From Nectonema munidae (Eukaryota; Nematomorpha; Nectonematoida; Nectonematidae): a DNA stretch of 64,000 nt. Of this stretch, positions 24,108 through 36,949 are shown in pieces. The stretch is from NCBI GenBank assembly GCA_030549495.1, contig JAUIRK010000945.1:370001-434000 (forward strand), in the 5' to 3' direction. Both the position numbers and the translations under genes were made by a program. The notes under the pieces are model-generated. The model saw only the letters and a list, made by a program, of their open reading frames with translations, made no database searches and was not told where the DNA came from. Positions within the stretch are counted from its first letter, which is position 1. Every line of letters begins with the position of its first letter.

Positions 24108-24172
24108 ATCCTCATCCATTGTGAACTGAACTTCTGAAAAATGATGATGATGATGATGAACTGAGTTTTGGA
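24108..24172. repeat. Short dispersed repeat with ATG-repeat core, copy 1
   Basis: Matches 25640-25735 in direct orientation: TCATCCATTGTGAACTGAAC, TTCTGAAAAATGATGATG and AACTGAGTTTTG. This copy has fewer GAT units than the other. Confidence 0.8.
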
Positions 24173-24929
24173 ATAAAAAATTTATAGAAATCGATAAAAA
24201 TGGGAAATCAAAGTAAATTTAAATAATGTCATGAAAAAATTGGAGAATAGACAAAAATCAATATACCTATTATTCATTGCTGCGAAAGTTGGAAACGAGG
24301 GTTGACAAGGATTAGCAGCTTGATTGTAAAGAGAAAATGAGTTTTAAAAAGAAAGGAAAAAAAGATGATTATTGGCTAAATTCAGAGGAAGGGTGCTGCA
24401 TCCAAAGCGAGAAAATGGATGATAGGAAGTGTGTTGTTATCTTTGTGAATTGAAATTTTTTTTTATGTTCTGTAATTTTTGTTAAACAGAAGAAAAAGGA
24501 AATTTAATTGGTGAATAGCAAAGAGATTGTTGTATCCAAAAAAAAGATAAAGTGAATGTCATTTAAATGAAAGAAGTTGGAGATTTTATAGAGCATGGAG
24601 GCAAAATGCAAATTTCATCTCCTCAACCTTGAAAGTACGAAATGAATTACGTGATTCACGTAGCGCGCGCGCGTGTGTGTGTGCAGGCCTGTAGAGCGAG
24701 GGTTAAAAAAATAATTATGATGGAACTTATAAATAATTTAGGTCAAATTAGAGAATTGCTTAGTCAATTCACCCTAATCTTTTCTTTCTCTTCAGAAATT
24801 AAAGAAAGAAAGAAATGATAAAAAGTATTGTAGAATAGGGTGTAAAGATTTCGACAAGGTGTCTCAATAATTTTCTTTAGTTTTATGTTCTAAAAACTTT
24901 CTAGCTACGGGCCTGCTTGTGTGTGGTGG

Positions 24930-25174
<245 letters not shown>

Positions 25175-25639
25175 CTCTTCGCAATACCGCCTCCCTCCCC
25201 TTTTTAGCGCGACAATAAGTGTAATATTGGAGTTGATTGATGCAAAAACTAGTTTTTCTTTTTTGCCAAACATTCGCAAACAATCTAAAAATGACGAAGG
25301 CATGCTACCATTTTTTACTTCATTCGGGTGGAAAGAAATATCATCATCATCATCATCATTATTATTTTAATTTTCCTTGTGACATTTTAGAGTCACGTAA
25401 AAGAAGTGCCAAAGGGCATTTTGAAAACAGTATATCGACAAACTCAAATCCCTCACAGCCTGGTTACGTTGCAGCAGCAGTATAAAAACAAATTAAGCGA
25501 GAGAGATAGAGAGAACACATCATTATTCATTAGTAGATGAAGAATTATTACAAAATCTTCAAAAAAAAGGGGGGAACAAACAAGCATATAGCCATGCTGA
25601 ATTATTCAAATTTGCAGGGGATAGATAATGCTGTATATT

Positions 25640-25684
25640 TTGTTGGATATCATCATCCATTGTGAACTGAACTTCTGAAAAATA

Positions 25685-25722
<38 letters not shown>

Positions 25723-25735
25723 ATGAAACTGAGTT
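25640..25735. repeat. Short dispersed repeat with ATG-repeat core, copy 2
   Basis: Partner of 24108-24172, with an expanded (GAT)n core at about 25683-25722. The flanks match on both sides of the expanded core. Confidence 0.8.
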
Positions 25736-25889
25736 TTGAAATAATAAAAAAGCTATGTCTTTTTTTAAGGTCTCAATGAATTTGGATTTTTCGTTCAATT
25801 TGACTGTTTTAATATCTTTTGGCGTCTTTCTATTTCTTGCGTTAAATCTTCATCTTTCAATACAGATTCAACATATTTATAGTGATTAA

Positions 25890-26019
25890 CCCATTAAGTC
25901 CCAATGTTCCCATTTGGGAACATAAGTAATTTCATCTTCGTCTGCTTTTTTCAATGACTTTGAATATAAATCGTCTGCGTTTTTTTAAATATCGTCTGAT
26001 TTCTATGGTACTTAATGGG
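25890..26019 (+). mobile_element. TTAA-flanked MITE, CCCATTAAGT subfamily
   Basis: This 130-bp element has inverted ends CCCATTAAGT / ACTTAATGGG, flanked by TTAA on the left (25886-25889) and right (26020-26023). The interior contains repeated ATCGTCTG motifs and a small inner palindrome (TCCCATTTGGGA). TTAA target duplication plus CCC termini identify a piggyBac-type non-autonomous element. Confidence 0.8.
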
Positions 26020-26081
26020 TTAAATAATAATAATAATCATTGAAATTTGAAATGTTTTTTGATGATTTTTACTAAAAATTT

Positions 26082-26232
26082 ATTTACCTTTTGGTATCTT
26101 AAAGTATTGAGTCTTGTCAAGAGGATGTCAAAATATTCGGGAATAGCGTAAATCAAGGGAAGAAGCCAGCCAATGGCGCATGCCCAAGAATGGCACATAG
26201 TACAAATCTCCCATCCAAAATAAGCTTTGTTT
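26082..26232 (-). other. Exon-like minus-strand frame, possible SLC6-type transporter fragment
   Basis: The minus strand reads WEICTMCHSWACAIGWLLPL then IYAIPEYFDILLTRL, ending at an AG/GTAAAT donor. The W-A-x-x-I-G-W and YAI pattern recalls the last helix of SLC6 transporters. About ten residues of the helix are missing, the acceptor lacks a pyrimidine tract, and no neighbouring exon was found. It may be a relic or chance. Confidence 0.2.
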
Positions 26233-26856
26233 TAATTCAAATAAAAATATATGTCGTAGATACAGATGTGAATAAGCTTTTTTTCCTCAGTGATAATGAT
26301 TACAAACAAAAATGAATCATGATTATTAACAAATTCAAACTTGAATAGTTGTTTAGTGCTTTCTGTTACTCAAAACTCACAATTTTATTGACATAGTGAA
26401 ATCAAAGCCATTAATTTCATTTTTATTGCTTATTTTGTTACATCTAAAATTTGAAGGAAGCAATTGCGCTAGAAGGAAAATTTTTATTTTTTGGGAAATT
26501 CCAATAAGAAAATCAGCCCATTTTAAACTTGTGAAGGTATAATTGGAATCAGGAAGAAAAATGAATTTTTGGCGCTTCGCATATTAGGATTAACATGATT
26601 GGCAAGGTTGACCAGATCAAAGTGAATAAAAGGCTGGCTGCAGAAAAACCAATCCATCCATCTTAGATAACAAGGAAGAGGAGGGAGGAGAAAAAAAAAT
26701 CTCGCTGACGTCATTTATGAAAGAACAAAGAGCTAAGATTGATTGATTGATTGATTATTATTCGTGTTCAAGAGTTTGACACTTATAAAGGATCAAAAGA
26801 AATCGTAGGTGTACACACAAATTTTGCCGCTTCTTACAAAAAGTTGTGTTAATAAA
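26233..26856. other. Intergenic, nothing recognised
   Basis: AT-rich. A minus-strand open frame near 26523-26714 lacks recognisable motifs. Confidence 0.5.
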
Positions 26857-26860
26857 TTAA

Positions 26861-26954
26861 CCCGTTATCGACCAGAATAATCAGACGATATCTAATGCAA
26901 AGCAGAAGATTTGTACTAAAAAGCATTGATAAACGCAGACGATTGACATTTTGG
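26861..26954 (+). mobile_element. TTAA-flanked MITE, CCCGTTATCGACC subfamily (short form)
   Basis: Starts CCCGTTATCGACCAGAATAA after TTAA (26857-26860) and is followed by TTAA at 26955-26958. It is shorter than its relatives because the final third is missing, yet TTAA is present on both sides. Confidence 0.7.
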
Positions 26955-27159
26955 TTAAGGAAATTAATCAGTTTCGATATATTTTCAAAAAATTTAGAAC
27001 TGCGGAATAAATCAAAACAAAAGGGAGAAATTCAATATATTATTATTATATCCGAAATGAATGTGATGAGCGCGCACACAGCAAATTTCAAAAACACTTT
27101 AGATCAAACGGAGGACAAAAAACATGAATACCTCAAGGATTTAGAGATGATACATATAC

Positions 27160-27343
<184 letters not shown>

Positions 27344-27358
27344 AATCATAATCCCCAT

Positions 27359-28029
27359 TCAACACGCAAGTGAGAAAAGAAGTTTAATTGTGTAAAGAAT
27401 TCATGTAATTGATGTTCTAGTTTTCGTTGGAGGTTGTACGTATGTGTTGTGACTTACACACGTGTCTGACTGAGATTGTTTGACGTCACAATCTTTCCTG
27501 ATACAGACAAAGACGTTGGATCTATTTTGTGACTTTCTAGGAACGGGAATGAAAGTTAGTAACATATCTGCCAGAAGGAACGCAGACCACTTCAGTAATC
27601 TATATTTAATTCTACTCAAAGCAAGAGTTCATCTTTTCCTTTGGGAACATTTGTACTAAATTGTTTAAGAAAAAATTTTTCCATAATTTTAAATAACTTG
27701 CATAAACACTACTGTGAACACTCGTGTTTAATCCGATAGCGTGGATATTCCGCTTCCCAATTATAAATTGTCAAGAACATACCTAGTATGTGCGTGGATA
27801 ATTCGCACCGTAACTTTAAAAACACTAAGCTTGAAAAATTAAATAAAAATTAATTAAAAAAAAATAAAGAAATAAAATTGAACCAATCAAAATAAAGATA
27901 TTATTTACAAGGAATTAATTAATCTATATGCCGGTGGTATATATATATTGTATATACCTTTGCTCAAAATCTGTTTACGTAGATAAACTTACGGCCCCGT
28001 TTTTAGACAATTTATTCTGGTAGGAAAGT
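27359..28029. other. Intergenic, nothing recognised
   Basis: No conserved frame on either strand. Confidence 0.5.
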
Positions 28030-28121
28030 GCGTTCATCTCCGTCTGCTTTTTTCAATGACTTTGAATATAAATCGTCTGGTTTTTTTTAGATATCGTCTG
28101 ATTTCTATGGTACTTAATGGG
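28030..28121 (+). mobile_element. TTAA MITE, CCCATTAAGT subfamily, left end lost
   Basis: CGTCTGCTTTTTTCAATGAC through TGATTTCTATGGTACTTAAT is nearly identical to the 25890-26019 copy, ending GGG then TTAA (28122-28125). The left terminus is diverged. Confidence 0.7.
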
Positions 28122-28125
28122 TTAA

Positions 28126-29512
28126 AATTTCAAAAAAACACACTTCACTAAATAGAGACAACACAACCCACTAAAATATGCTTAGTTAATGATGATAATT
28201 GATAAGTATATCCCAAACCAACGTCATATAAGGTTTTGCGCACGTATTGTTCATCTATCTATCTCGCCTATGAAAAAGATTTAAAAAAGTTATCATCATT
28301 ATTAGTACTTTTTACTACCATGTTCAAACTTATTGTTTACCTCTTTAACTAATCAATCAACTAATTCACAAATTAGCTAGCGAACTAGATCTTTTTATTA
28401 ACATTTTCGTAATTAAAATTTATTAGTGAAATTTTATTTTATTTTTCCATAAATACCAATTGGACGAGAGGAGAAAGAGTAGGATTATGTTAAGCGCAAT
28501 TTTTTTTACAAGCAACCAAGTTGCTATGGGTTCAGGCCTCAAGGCCGGTCAAAAATTACGCAACTTGATTAGCAACCCTCAGGCCCCATATGGATCTCTT
28601 CAATCTTTGTAATTGTAAATATCGCGTTTATTTCCCTTTCGTAAGAAATTTAATAAGAAATTTAAGGGCCAAGCAAATACCTAGGTAACTTGAGGACTGA
28701 AAAAGGCCCCCTCTACCCTTAGCAAACGGAGGCCTTATCCAGAAAATAGAATTGCTTTCGATTTTTAAATAATTTAAAAATAGTCTACTTTTTGTAAGCA
28801 TATGAAGTACTCAGAGTTAGAGTTGTATATTTTCTCTGTGACCCCCCCCCCCCCATCCTCTCTATAACTAAACACACAAGAATAGCTTTATATCACAAGT
28901 GACGCTTTTGACGAAATGGAATCTCGTTGGAAAGTAAACATTGCATAATACAGCAAGGTGAACGAATAACAAACAGGAACATCTGGAAGGCATCCAAAAA
29001 TATGCGTGTGTGTTCACAGATAATTATTTGCCTCATATATGCTACATACATACTTCAGTCGGGCGTAATCTGATTGTAATAATCAGAATCATGGAAATTC
29101 ATGGTATCGTAATGAATATCGTGATCATTTTTTAAAAAAAAACCAAAACTAGAATTAGAATCCAAATCGGAAATAGAGAAGCACAGAAAACAGATACTCT
29201 CAGTAATTTTAGGTACAATTGACTTTTAATACTTATCTTTTTTGTTTTAAATTTGCCCTTTTGCTTCTTTTCCGAACTCAAAGAAAAGATAAAAAAAATA
29301 CGGAAAAAATTTGTTTTTTTTTTTCTTTCAAAAACCTTGGAAACACTTGGGTAAGAAAGTTGCCCTTTTTAATTTGAAATTAAAGAAAATGGTAAATTTA
29401 AATAAATTTTTCCGTTTGGCAAAGCAAAGAACAATAAATAAATAGCTCCTCTTGAATGTCCTTTGAAACCTCCCAAACCAACACCACTCTATCCCTTTTG
29501 TTTGTCGCGAAT
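28126..29512. other. Intergenic, nothing recognised
   Basis: AT-rich with a C-run near 28842-28853. No gene or repeat with a visible partner. Confidence 0.5.
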
Positions 29513-30760
29513 TCATTGCCACACTCTCTTTGTTGTTTTCAGCGTTACAATTGTGTTTTGTCTGTCGATCTTATATCTCTGAAGGGCTGCTGGGTCTCCG
29601 GCTTGGGGATTGTATTCCAGCTTAATAAATACTCCACTATCAATCTTCGGAAAGCCAGCTGATCTATGCTTGATGATTGAACCGTGTAAAGCCCAACAAT
29701 TGACAATTGCCATGTCAATAATATGGATCTTATAGCCAGTCCGTTTCTTTCCTCTTATAGATATTCGGTACTGAGATATGTTTTGATCTAACATATCTAC
29801 AAAACCCATATTTTGTTGTAGGTATGAAATTTTGGTTGTTGTTTTTTCGTTTTTTCTCGCTGTGGATTCTTGTGCTTTTGGAGAGGGTTATAGTTCGAAG
29901 TTGGATACAGCTATGATAGCTTTTGTCTATCCATTGCCTATATTTACATTATTTCTAAACCATGAAAATGAATTCCCTCTGCTCTTACCCAATTTTGCGA
30001 TTTTCAACGACGCCTTTGTTCTTTTTTCTTATAGTTGCAGTATACTTGATTCCTATTTCGGACTTTTTTCCCTAAATTTATAGTGCTAAAAAATTATCTG
30101 AAATATAAGAATATACATTTGGCATGAATTCTTTTGTTTTCGCAAAATCAAAACAACAGAAGCCCCAATCCAAAATCGTTGATATTTATTTCGAAACTTT
30201 TTCCTTGGTAGATATCAAATGACAACAATATCCATGTTGTATACAATCAGCCTTGCCGATACCCAAACTTTAAGGTTTTCCAGGTAAATATTGTTTAGAG
30301 GGATGGTTACCAAAGTAGGGTATCTAGTTTCATCAACAGAGTGAAACTCAGAAATAGCCAAAAAATCTGAAAATTTCTTGGCAAGATTTAAGTTGTCTTA
30401 TCTTAGAAAACTGTATCAATTTGATTTACACAAAAATGAAATTATTCTTAATTTCTTCAAATCTTTACGTCCATCTTTGAAACTAAATTATTGCCAGTCA
30501 TAGCCTGTTCCTAATATAATCTTTCTTGGAAGAACTACGTAACCACAAAATAAGTTCCAATAACTTGAAATCTTCTTTGAAGCATTCATAAATTTTTTGG
30601 AAAGAATACTTTTGTAAAAGCACAAATATTTTCAACATATCATTCATCATCATTAAAGAGTTCAACTGGATATTCAAATTCTGCACGTATGAGGTGCACT
30701 AAATTCATCAAAGCCTTTATATTAGAACCAGTACTCCATACCTTTTTACATCGCCAGTTC
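29513..30760 (-). pseudogene. Decayed piggyBac (PGBD3-like) transposase
   Basis: The minus strand carries piggyBac transposase pieces in the right order. First comes IPYFGNHPSKQYLPGKP (PGBD3-like proteins have IPYFGRHSAKQFIRGKP), near 30270-30340. Next is FDIYQGKSFEI with DFGLG, near 30150-30220. A longer C-terminal frame at 29513-29809 follows, with MGFVDMLDQNISQYRISIRG and KIHIIDMAIVNCWALHG, the usual GVD..DQ..YR..IR and LDMAIVNAW end of the DDE_Tnp_1_7 domain. Several stops and frame changes separate the pieces, so it is inactive. It may be related to the source of the TTAA MITEs here. Confidence 0.8.
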
Positions 30761-30808
30761 TCCATCGTCTTCAGATTGAATATTTCTGCTGTGCAGATAA
30801 TTGATTTG

Positions 30809-31625
<817 letters not shown>

Positions 31626-31659
31626 ACACAAAAAAAAAAAACAAAAAAAAAAAAAACAC

Positions 31660-33110
31660 TTAAAATCAATTCACACAAAATAAACTTACATATTTCACCC
31701 ATAAATTTAGTCAAACGTCTACACAATAACCTACCTCTACCCTCATTGTTGAGCTAAAGATCATATGTAAATTTAAAGCTTTACCATTTATTGAACTCTT
31801 GATCAGAAGCGAGAGTTAAAATTCACTGGTTGAGATCTTTGTTATAGTTCTATATGAAAAAAACTGAAAACAGGTTGCCTGAATACCGTTATTAGATCAT
31901 GATAATCTAAAATTCCAATAATCATTAGTGCACTTCTTCATACGGAGAAGTTAAATTGCGAGTGTATAAAACTTTCGATGACATTAGAAATTTCAAGGTA
32001 AGTAGTAAAATATTCGATGATCGTATATGTGTATTTTATTTACAATTATATAGAATGTGCTATACAGAAGAAATTTGAATTTTCCACATGATGGATAAAG
32101 AAAAAATAGTATATGCGTTCATTCATATAGTTATTTTAAAATATAAAGAATAATATATGGAATAAAAGTTATATGAATATGCTTTGGTTGGTTAAGCAAC
32201 GAAATGTTTTACTGATTTTTTCTAACTTATCAATCCTTTCATGATCTTCATGATCCACACTTGTAATTTCATCTCTTCTGTCAAACCATGCGTGAATAGT
32301 CGCTATTGCTTTATAGTAGACATTTTGGACAGTTGAATAACTGCAATTCTAAATTTATTTTCATTCTGATATAGATCCCTTTCAATTAGACATCAATTAA
32401 ATAATTTAAAGATTAATGATTAAAATTCACGGTTCCATCTTTGAAAAGTACTTCTGTTTTGCGTAAATTTAAAAAAAGTATCTAAGTCAGGTTCAGTTTT
32501 AGTTTTTTGTCATGTTGCGAAAACGCAACGTTAGACCGAAATAATTAAGAAAATCTATGTTGCGTTTTCGCAACGTAAGACATTATCGAGTTAAAATAGA
32601 ATGATGATGTTTTTTAATCCGAATTAAAATCATATTTTGAGATTCAAAATCAGAATTATAGAAACGGAAAAATGAGCATCAGAATCAAAATTGAAATTAA
32701 ATTCAGAAAATTTCAAAAATCAGTATCTAGAATCGGCATTTATCGTTACTTTTCTGTTATCTCCCCCCCCCCTCACTCTAAAAAAATTTTTTTAGTGAAT
32801 AATCTACTTTTTTACTGTTTCGTCAATATTTCTCTGATTATTATATAATATCATTTAGCATTTTTTAGAGTGAGAAGGAGATAACAGAGAGATATAAGTT
32901 TACTTTATATACATATATATATTTTTGCTTTAAATTTTTATTTAACGTTGAAAAAACATAGAATGATAAGTGAAAATTGTAATATTACTTATCTAATGAG
33001 GAGGCCAATAGCAACTGATGTGTCTAAGTATTGTATCGAAAGGGTTTAAACCTTTAACTTTGATTTCCTCTTGCCACATGAACTCACACATATATGAATC
33101 TAGTAGACTT
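31660..33110. other. Intergenic with a paired palindrome
   Basis: No gene recognised. The paired GTTGCG palindromes are annotated separately. A C-run lies near 32763. Confidence 0.5.
32514..32574. repeat. Two mirrored GTTGCG palindromes
   Basis: GTTGCGAAAACGCAAC (32514-32529) and GTTGCGTTTTCGCAAC (32559-32574) are each self-palindromic apart from the 4-nt centre, and each is the reverse complement of the other. They are GC-rich islands in AT-rich DNA. The function is unknown. Confidence 0.75.
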
Positions 33111-33850
33111 CTATGAGTGCCGTTCTGTTTTTTTTTCTTTGGCACTTTTCCACATTCGTTCAATATTTTGAGTGTGCGTCCTACTAAATAGGATCCACAA
33201 AGTTTTTCGAATGATTAACACTAAATAATGATAATCATTGGTGGAAAATATATTTCTGTATGCAACCCAGTCATCACTTATTATTGTAGTTTCAGGCATT
33301 ATGCTATTCTTTTTTATTGGATAAAATGTTTTTGCTTTCCTGTATGAGACAATAAACATAAACTTTTCTTTTGCCTCTGTGCAGATTCCTCCAAAAACCC
33401 ATTGTTGAGGAAGTATACGTCAAACATGATTTTTTCTTTTGTTGAACAAACTTTCATCTATTTCTAGTCATGTTGTGTCCTCCAATCACTCTAGGATTAG
33501 CTAGAAGATGTTGGGCACATATTTCTCTCAAATAAGTGTTCCAATCAACTACTGATGCATGCTTCATTTCTAATACACGTTCAAAAATTTTTATACTTGA
33601 CATGTTGTGTGCCCAACAGTATATAAACAATGCTGCTTTCCGAAATGGTAATGGTTCCGTATGTTCTTACTCCTCTTTCTTCTCTGCATGAACGAAATTT
33701 ACACTGCCATCTATTTTGCTTTCCAACAGACAGCTTCATTATATGAACATTTCGGCATTTTCATTCTTGATGAAGAATTCCTTCCGATTGGAAAAAAGAA
33801 ATGCCAGAATTCTCACCATTACATATTTGACTTGATTTTAAAAAATTCAT
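33111..33850 (-). pseudogene. Merlin transposase (IS1016/ISXO2-like), inactivated
   Basis: Minus-strand pieces in order are RWQCKFRSCREERGVRTYGT (zinc-ribbon end), LPFRKAALFIYCWAHNMSS, KHASVVDWNTYLREICAQHL, VIGGHNM, an out-of-frame ESLFNKRKN/QQWVFGGIC region, then a clean 82-codon frame (33111-33359). That frame has MPETTIISDDWVAYRNI, containing a catalytic Asp, and HTQNIERMWKSAKE. These match the DDE_Tnp_IS1595 (ISXO2-like) fold of Merlin transposons. At least two frame changes and a stop break the frame. Confidence 0.8.
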
Positions 33851-33855
33851 TCTAA

Positions 33856-34737
33856 AAAACTAATGCTAATAATCGTCTGCTAATGAAAATATTCTGTTGT
33901 TTGAATTTTAGAAATATGGTCTCTTTTTTTTTTAATTTTTAGAGTGGGGGCATAATAGAAGAGTAATCCTGATACTTCATTAAAAAGATTGAAATAAAAG
34001 TAATAAATGCAGGGTAATTTAACGTATTAAAATATTTCGAACACATTTAAAAAAAATTAAATTTTCTTGCAGCTGCTGCTACGTTTATTTCACTTTCTAT
34101 AATAATTAATTTTATCCAAAATATACAATCTTTCCTATCTTGTCATACATTTTTTATTATACGAGTTGAGTAATCTCGTTTAAAAATATTTTTATACAGC
34201 ATCTAATTTTTAAGGAAAAGAAAACCTTCAAGTAGGAAAAGTTTAATTTTCGTATGTACAATTAATTTGGAAAAAAAATTATTTATCCTCTAATATTTAC
34301 AGGGCCATCCCCAGACTCCAACCATAGGGGAGGGGGCAAAAATGATTTTAATGAAACCGAAACTATAAGTGTATACATTTATTATCAAGTCGGGAGACAA
34401 AAATCCCTGGAGGAGAGGAGGCGAAAACCGTTCTTAAAATCAAGAAAAATGATTCAATTAACATCCACTTTATAACATATGGTTGCATTTTTGGGTTTTA
34501 TTTTTAAAATTAGTTATGATTTTCAAGGTTGTACAATAGAAAATCTAGTATATTTAAAGATTAATTAATATTACACTTAATTTATAAATCAACTCTACAA
34601 TATAACCATATAGTATATTTTATTTATTAAATATTCATTCTAATTAATTTTAAATTAAGTCTTATAAAAAGTTGCTTTCTTAAAGTGTTTTATTATATAC
34701 GGGGTGCTAATCTGTAAGGTCAAATTTCCGGGGGTTA
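33856..34737. other. Intergenic, nothing recognised
   Basis: AT-rich. A G-rich stretch near 34310-34340 resembles the degenerate G-rich ends of hAT elements, without a partner. Confidence 0.45.
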
Positions 34738-34859
34738 CCCGTTATCGACCAGAATATTCAGATATGTAAGTAAAGCAGATTTGTATTAAAAAGCATTAAT
34801 AAAAGCTGAGAATTTAATTTTGGTAAAGTCAAAATATGTCAACTGCAGTAGATAATCAG
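34738..34859 (+). mobile_element. TTAA-type MITE, CCCGTTATCGACC subfamily
   Basis: Starts CCCGTTATCGACCAGAATAT, has the shared interior GCAGATTTGTATTAAAAAGC and ends TAGATAATCAG followed by TTAA (34860-34863). The left flank reads GGTTA rather than TTAA. Confidence 0.65.
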
Positions 34860-34910
34860 TTAAGCTGGGATGAAATTTTTAAGATAATACAAAAAAATTA
34901 AAGTTTGTTC

Positions 34911-35098
34911 TGTTAATGACCAGAATAATCAGATTATATCTAGTATAAAGTAGATTTATATTAAAAAGCATTAATAAAACGAGACGATTGTATTTTTGTA
35001 AAGTCGACATATTACTCTGTAATATTAACTATCTAACTAATATTATATCTAACAATAATATTACTAATCTAATATATTACTATGGTCGTTAACCGGTT
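34911..35098 (+). mobile_element. TTAA-type MITE with an internal insertion
   Basis: Begins TTAATGACCAGAATAATCAG, shares AAAGTCGACATAT with the family, and reaches a mirrored end TGGTCGTTAACCGGTTAA at about 35083-35100. About 60 bp of AATATTA-rich sequence interrupts the usual 3' part. Confidence 0.55.
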
Positions 35099-35100
35099 AA

Positions 35101-35460
35101 CAGAAATAAAAATCAAAAAAAGGTTCAACAGAGGAGGTTCCTCAACCTATATACTCAATAAAATTAATTTTTATAAAAATTTAATATAAGTTGCATTAAA
35201 AATAATAAAACTTACAGTTATGCTTTTTAACAAATTTTGCTAAAAGGTAAAAATTGCGCTCCAGAGAAAATATTTCATTGAGGAAGAAAGAGGACGCAGA
35301 AAATTAAAAAAAATAATAAAAATATTCGATATTAAAATTTTTTTAATCGAAAAAGTATATATTTAAATTTTGTTTTAATAAAGGAATATTATTTTATATA
35401 AAAGTTTTGACTATATGCACAGTTGCCTCTTCCCCTAGTAAAGAGGTCAAGGTTGAAGGT
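35101..35460. other. Intergenic, nothing recognised
   Basis: AT-rich with no open frame of note. Confidence 0.5.
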
Positions 35461-35576
35461 ATATGTCAAAGCATTTTCAGTCGTAAGGCTACAATAAAAG
35501 TTTTTGTGAATTTATTTTTAAGAGTTGGGAGCCTTGGGAATCGAAAGAGGTAAACCCAAACAACCATAGAGGCTCA
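35461..35576 (-). repeat. tRNA-derived SINE, family B, copy 2
   Basis: The reverse complement reads GAGCCTCTATGGTTGTTTGG, then CCCAAGGCTCCCAACTC and the same body as the copy at 377-530. The central anticodon-arm part is deleted. Confidence 0.7.
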
Positions 35577-36400
35577 ATTCAATAGCCTTAAAAATAGCCA
35601 ATTTGCATCATGGTATATTCTACATGTAAAAATAATATATTATCAATCAGAAAAAATTCTTCTGAAATGATGGTACACGTTTAAACCAAATATTTTAAAT
35701 TTATCTTTAGAAAAAAACAATCAAGAATATTTCTAACTTTGTAACAAATATAAAACCTTTGTCAAAAATAAATTTAAATGTTTGATCTTATTAACTCACA
35801 GTTTATTCCAAAGGACATTGTTTTGACATTTTAAATAGAAAAAAAACATTCTAGAAAAATTTAAAAGTAACCTTGTATATCAAAAGTTACCTTATTTAAG
35901 TAAGAAAAAATTCCCTTGCATTCTTTTTGCATAAATATAATTTCTACTAATTGGTCGGATGTCGAGCTAAAGGCTACTTATATATGTGAATGTAGAAAAT
36001 TTTACATGTAAAAAATGTTTTAAATGTCATCAAACAATGCTGTTTTTAGTTAACACAAAACATTTCAAGTAAATGGGATGAAAAGAAAGTTTTTATTTTT
36101 AAACTTTTATTTCAAGAATGATTTTTCTAATTTTATTAAATCTTAAGAAAAAACTGTTTAACCTAAAAGTCTTTAATTGTTTGTTATCACTGTCTCCAAA
36201 TTTAAATTTTAATTTGGTGTATTTCATGATAAAATAAGTTAAGATAGCAAAATTTATAAGCAGACTTTAGTCTCTAAATACTGTTATTAAATAGTACACA
36301 ACAAATAATGCGTACTAGAGTTGTGGTAACGCTTTATCTTTTTAGTCAAATAAATTTTGTTGGCTCCGGCATTACCTGAAATAAATTATAAAATTAAATA

Positions 36401-36495
36401 ATTGAACCATAGAAGCCTCCCTTTCTGAATATTTTATTTCAAACAAATATATGCATAGATTTAGTCTGTCTACAGGAAGGCACCTATGGTTCAAT
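36401..36495. repeat. 95-nt foldback with inverted ends
   Basis: ATTGAACCATAG at the left is matched by its inverse CTATGGTTCAAT at the right, with further partial pairing (GCCT..CCT). The total length is about 95 nt. It is MITE-like in form, with no relatives seen in the window. Confidence 0.7.
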
Positions 36496-36949
36496 TACAT
36501 ATATTTTAGTTTCAATTAAAGGGAGATTGATATAGATGCCTTTTAAGATTTTTATCAAGTTTTATTGATGCCTGTCAAAGTTATGACAGGTCGTCATAAC
36601 TTTTGAACTCAGTTTGTCGACGATCCCTTAAAATTATTCGGGAAGATTTCATAGAAATTTAGTCTTTAGCAATAATATTGAATATTTTAACCCCCTGTCT
36701 CTCTCCATCTTCTCCTTAATTCTAATTAAAAACTCTTCTGAGAGCTATGACAAAGCAATTATTTTGTTCTTTGATGACCAAGCGACACTAATTTTTAAGG
36801 TAAATTTAGATTTCCATGAAAAGTGAAACTTAGGAAAGTTTAAAAATGCTAAGATCTGTTTATTAAAACATTACTGTAAAAAGGCAGTTTTTTCATTTTA
36901 AATGTTTAGATGAAGTTAGAAATTAATAAATTTAATCACCATAACAAAC

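Noticed and set aside
26082-26232. Possible SLC6 neurotransmitter-transporter exon
   Set aside because: Kept only as a low-confidence feature, because the similarity is one short pattern, part of the helix is missing and no partner exons were found.
32514-33850. GTTGCG palindromes as terminal repeats of the Merlin relic
   Set aside because: Both palindromes lie on one side of the transposase, 29 bp apart, and no copy was found on the other side.
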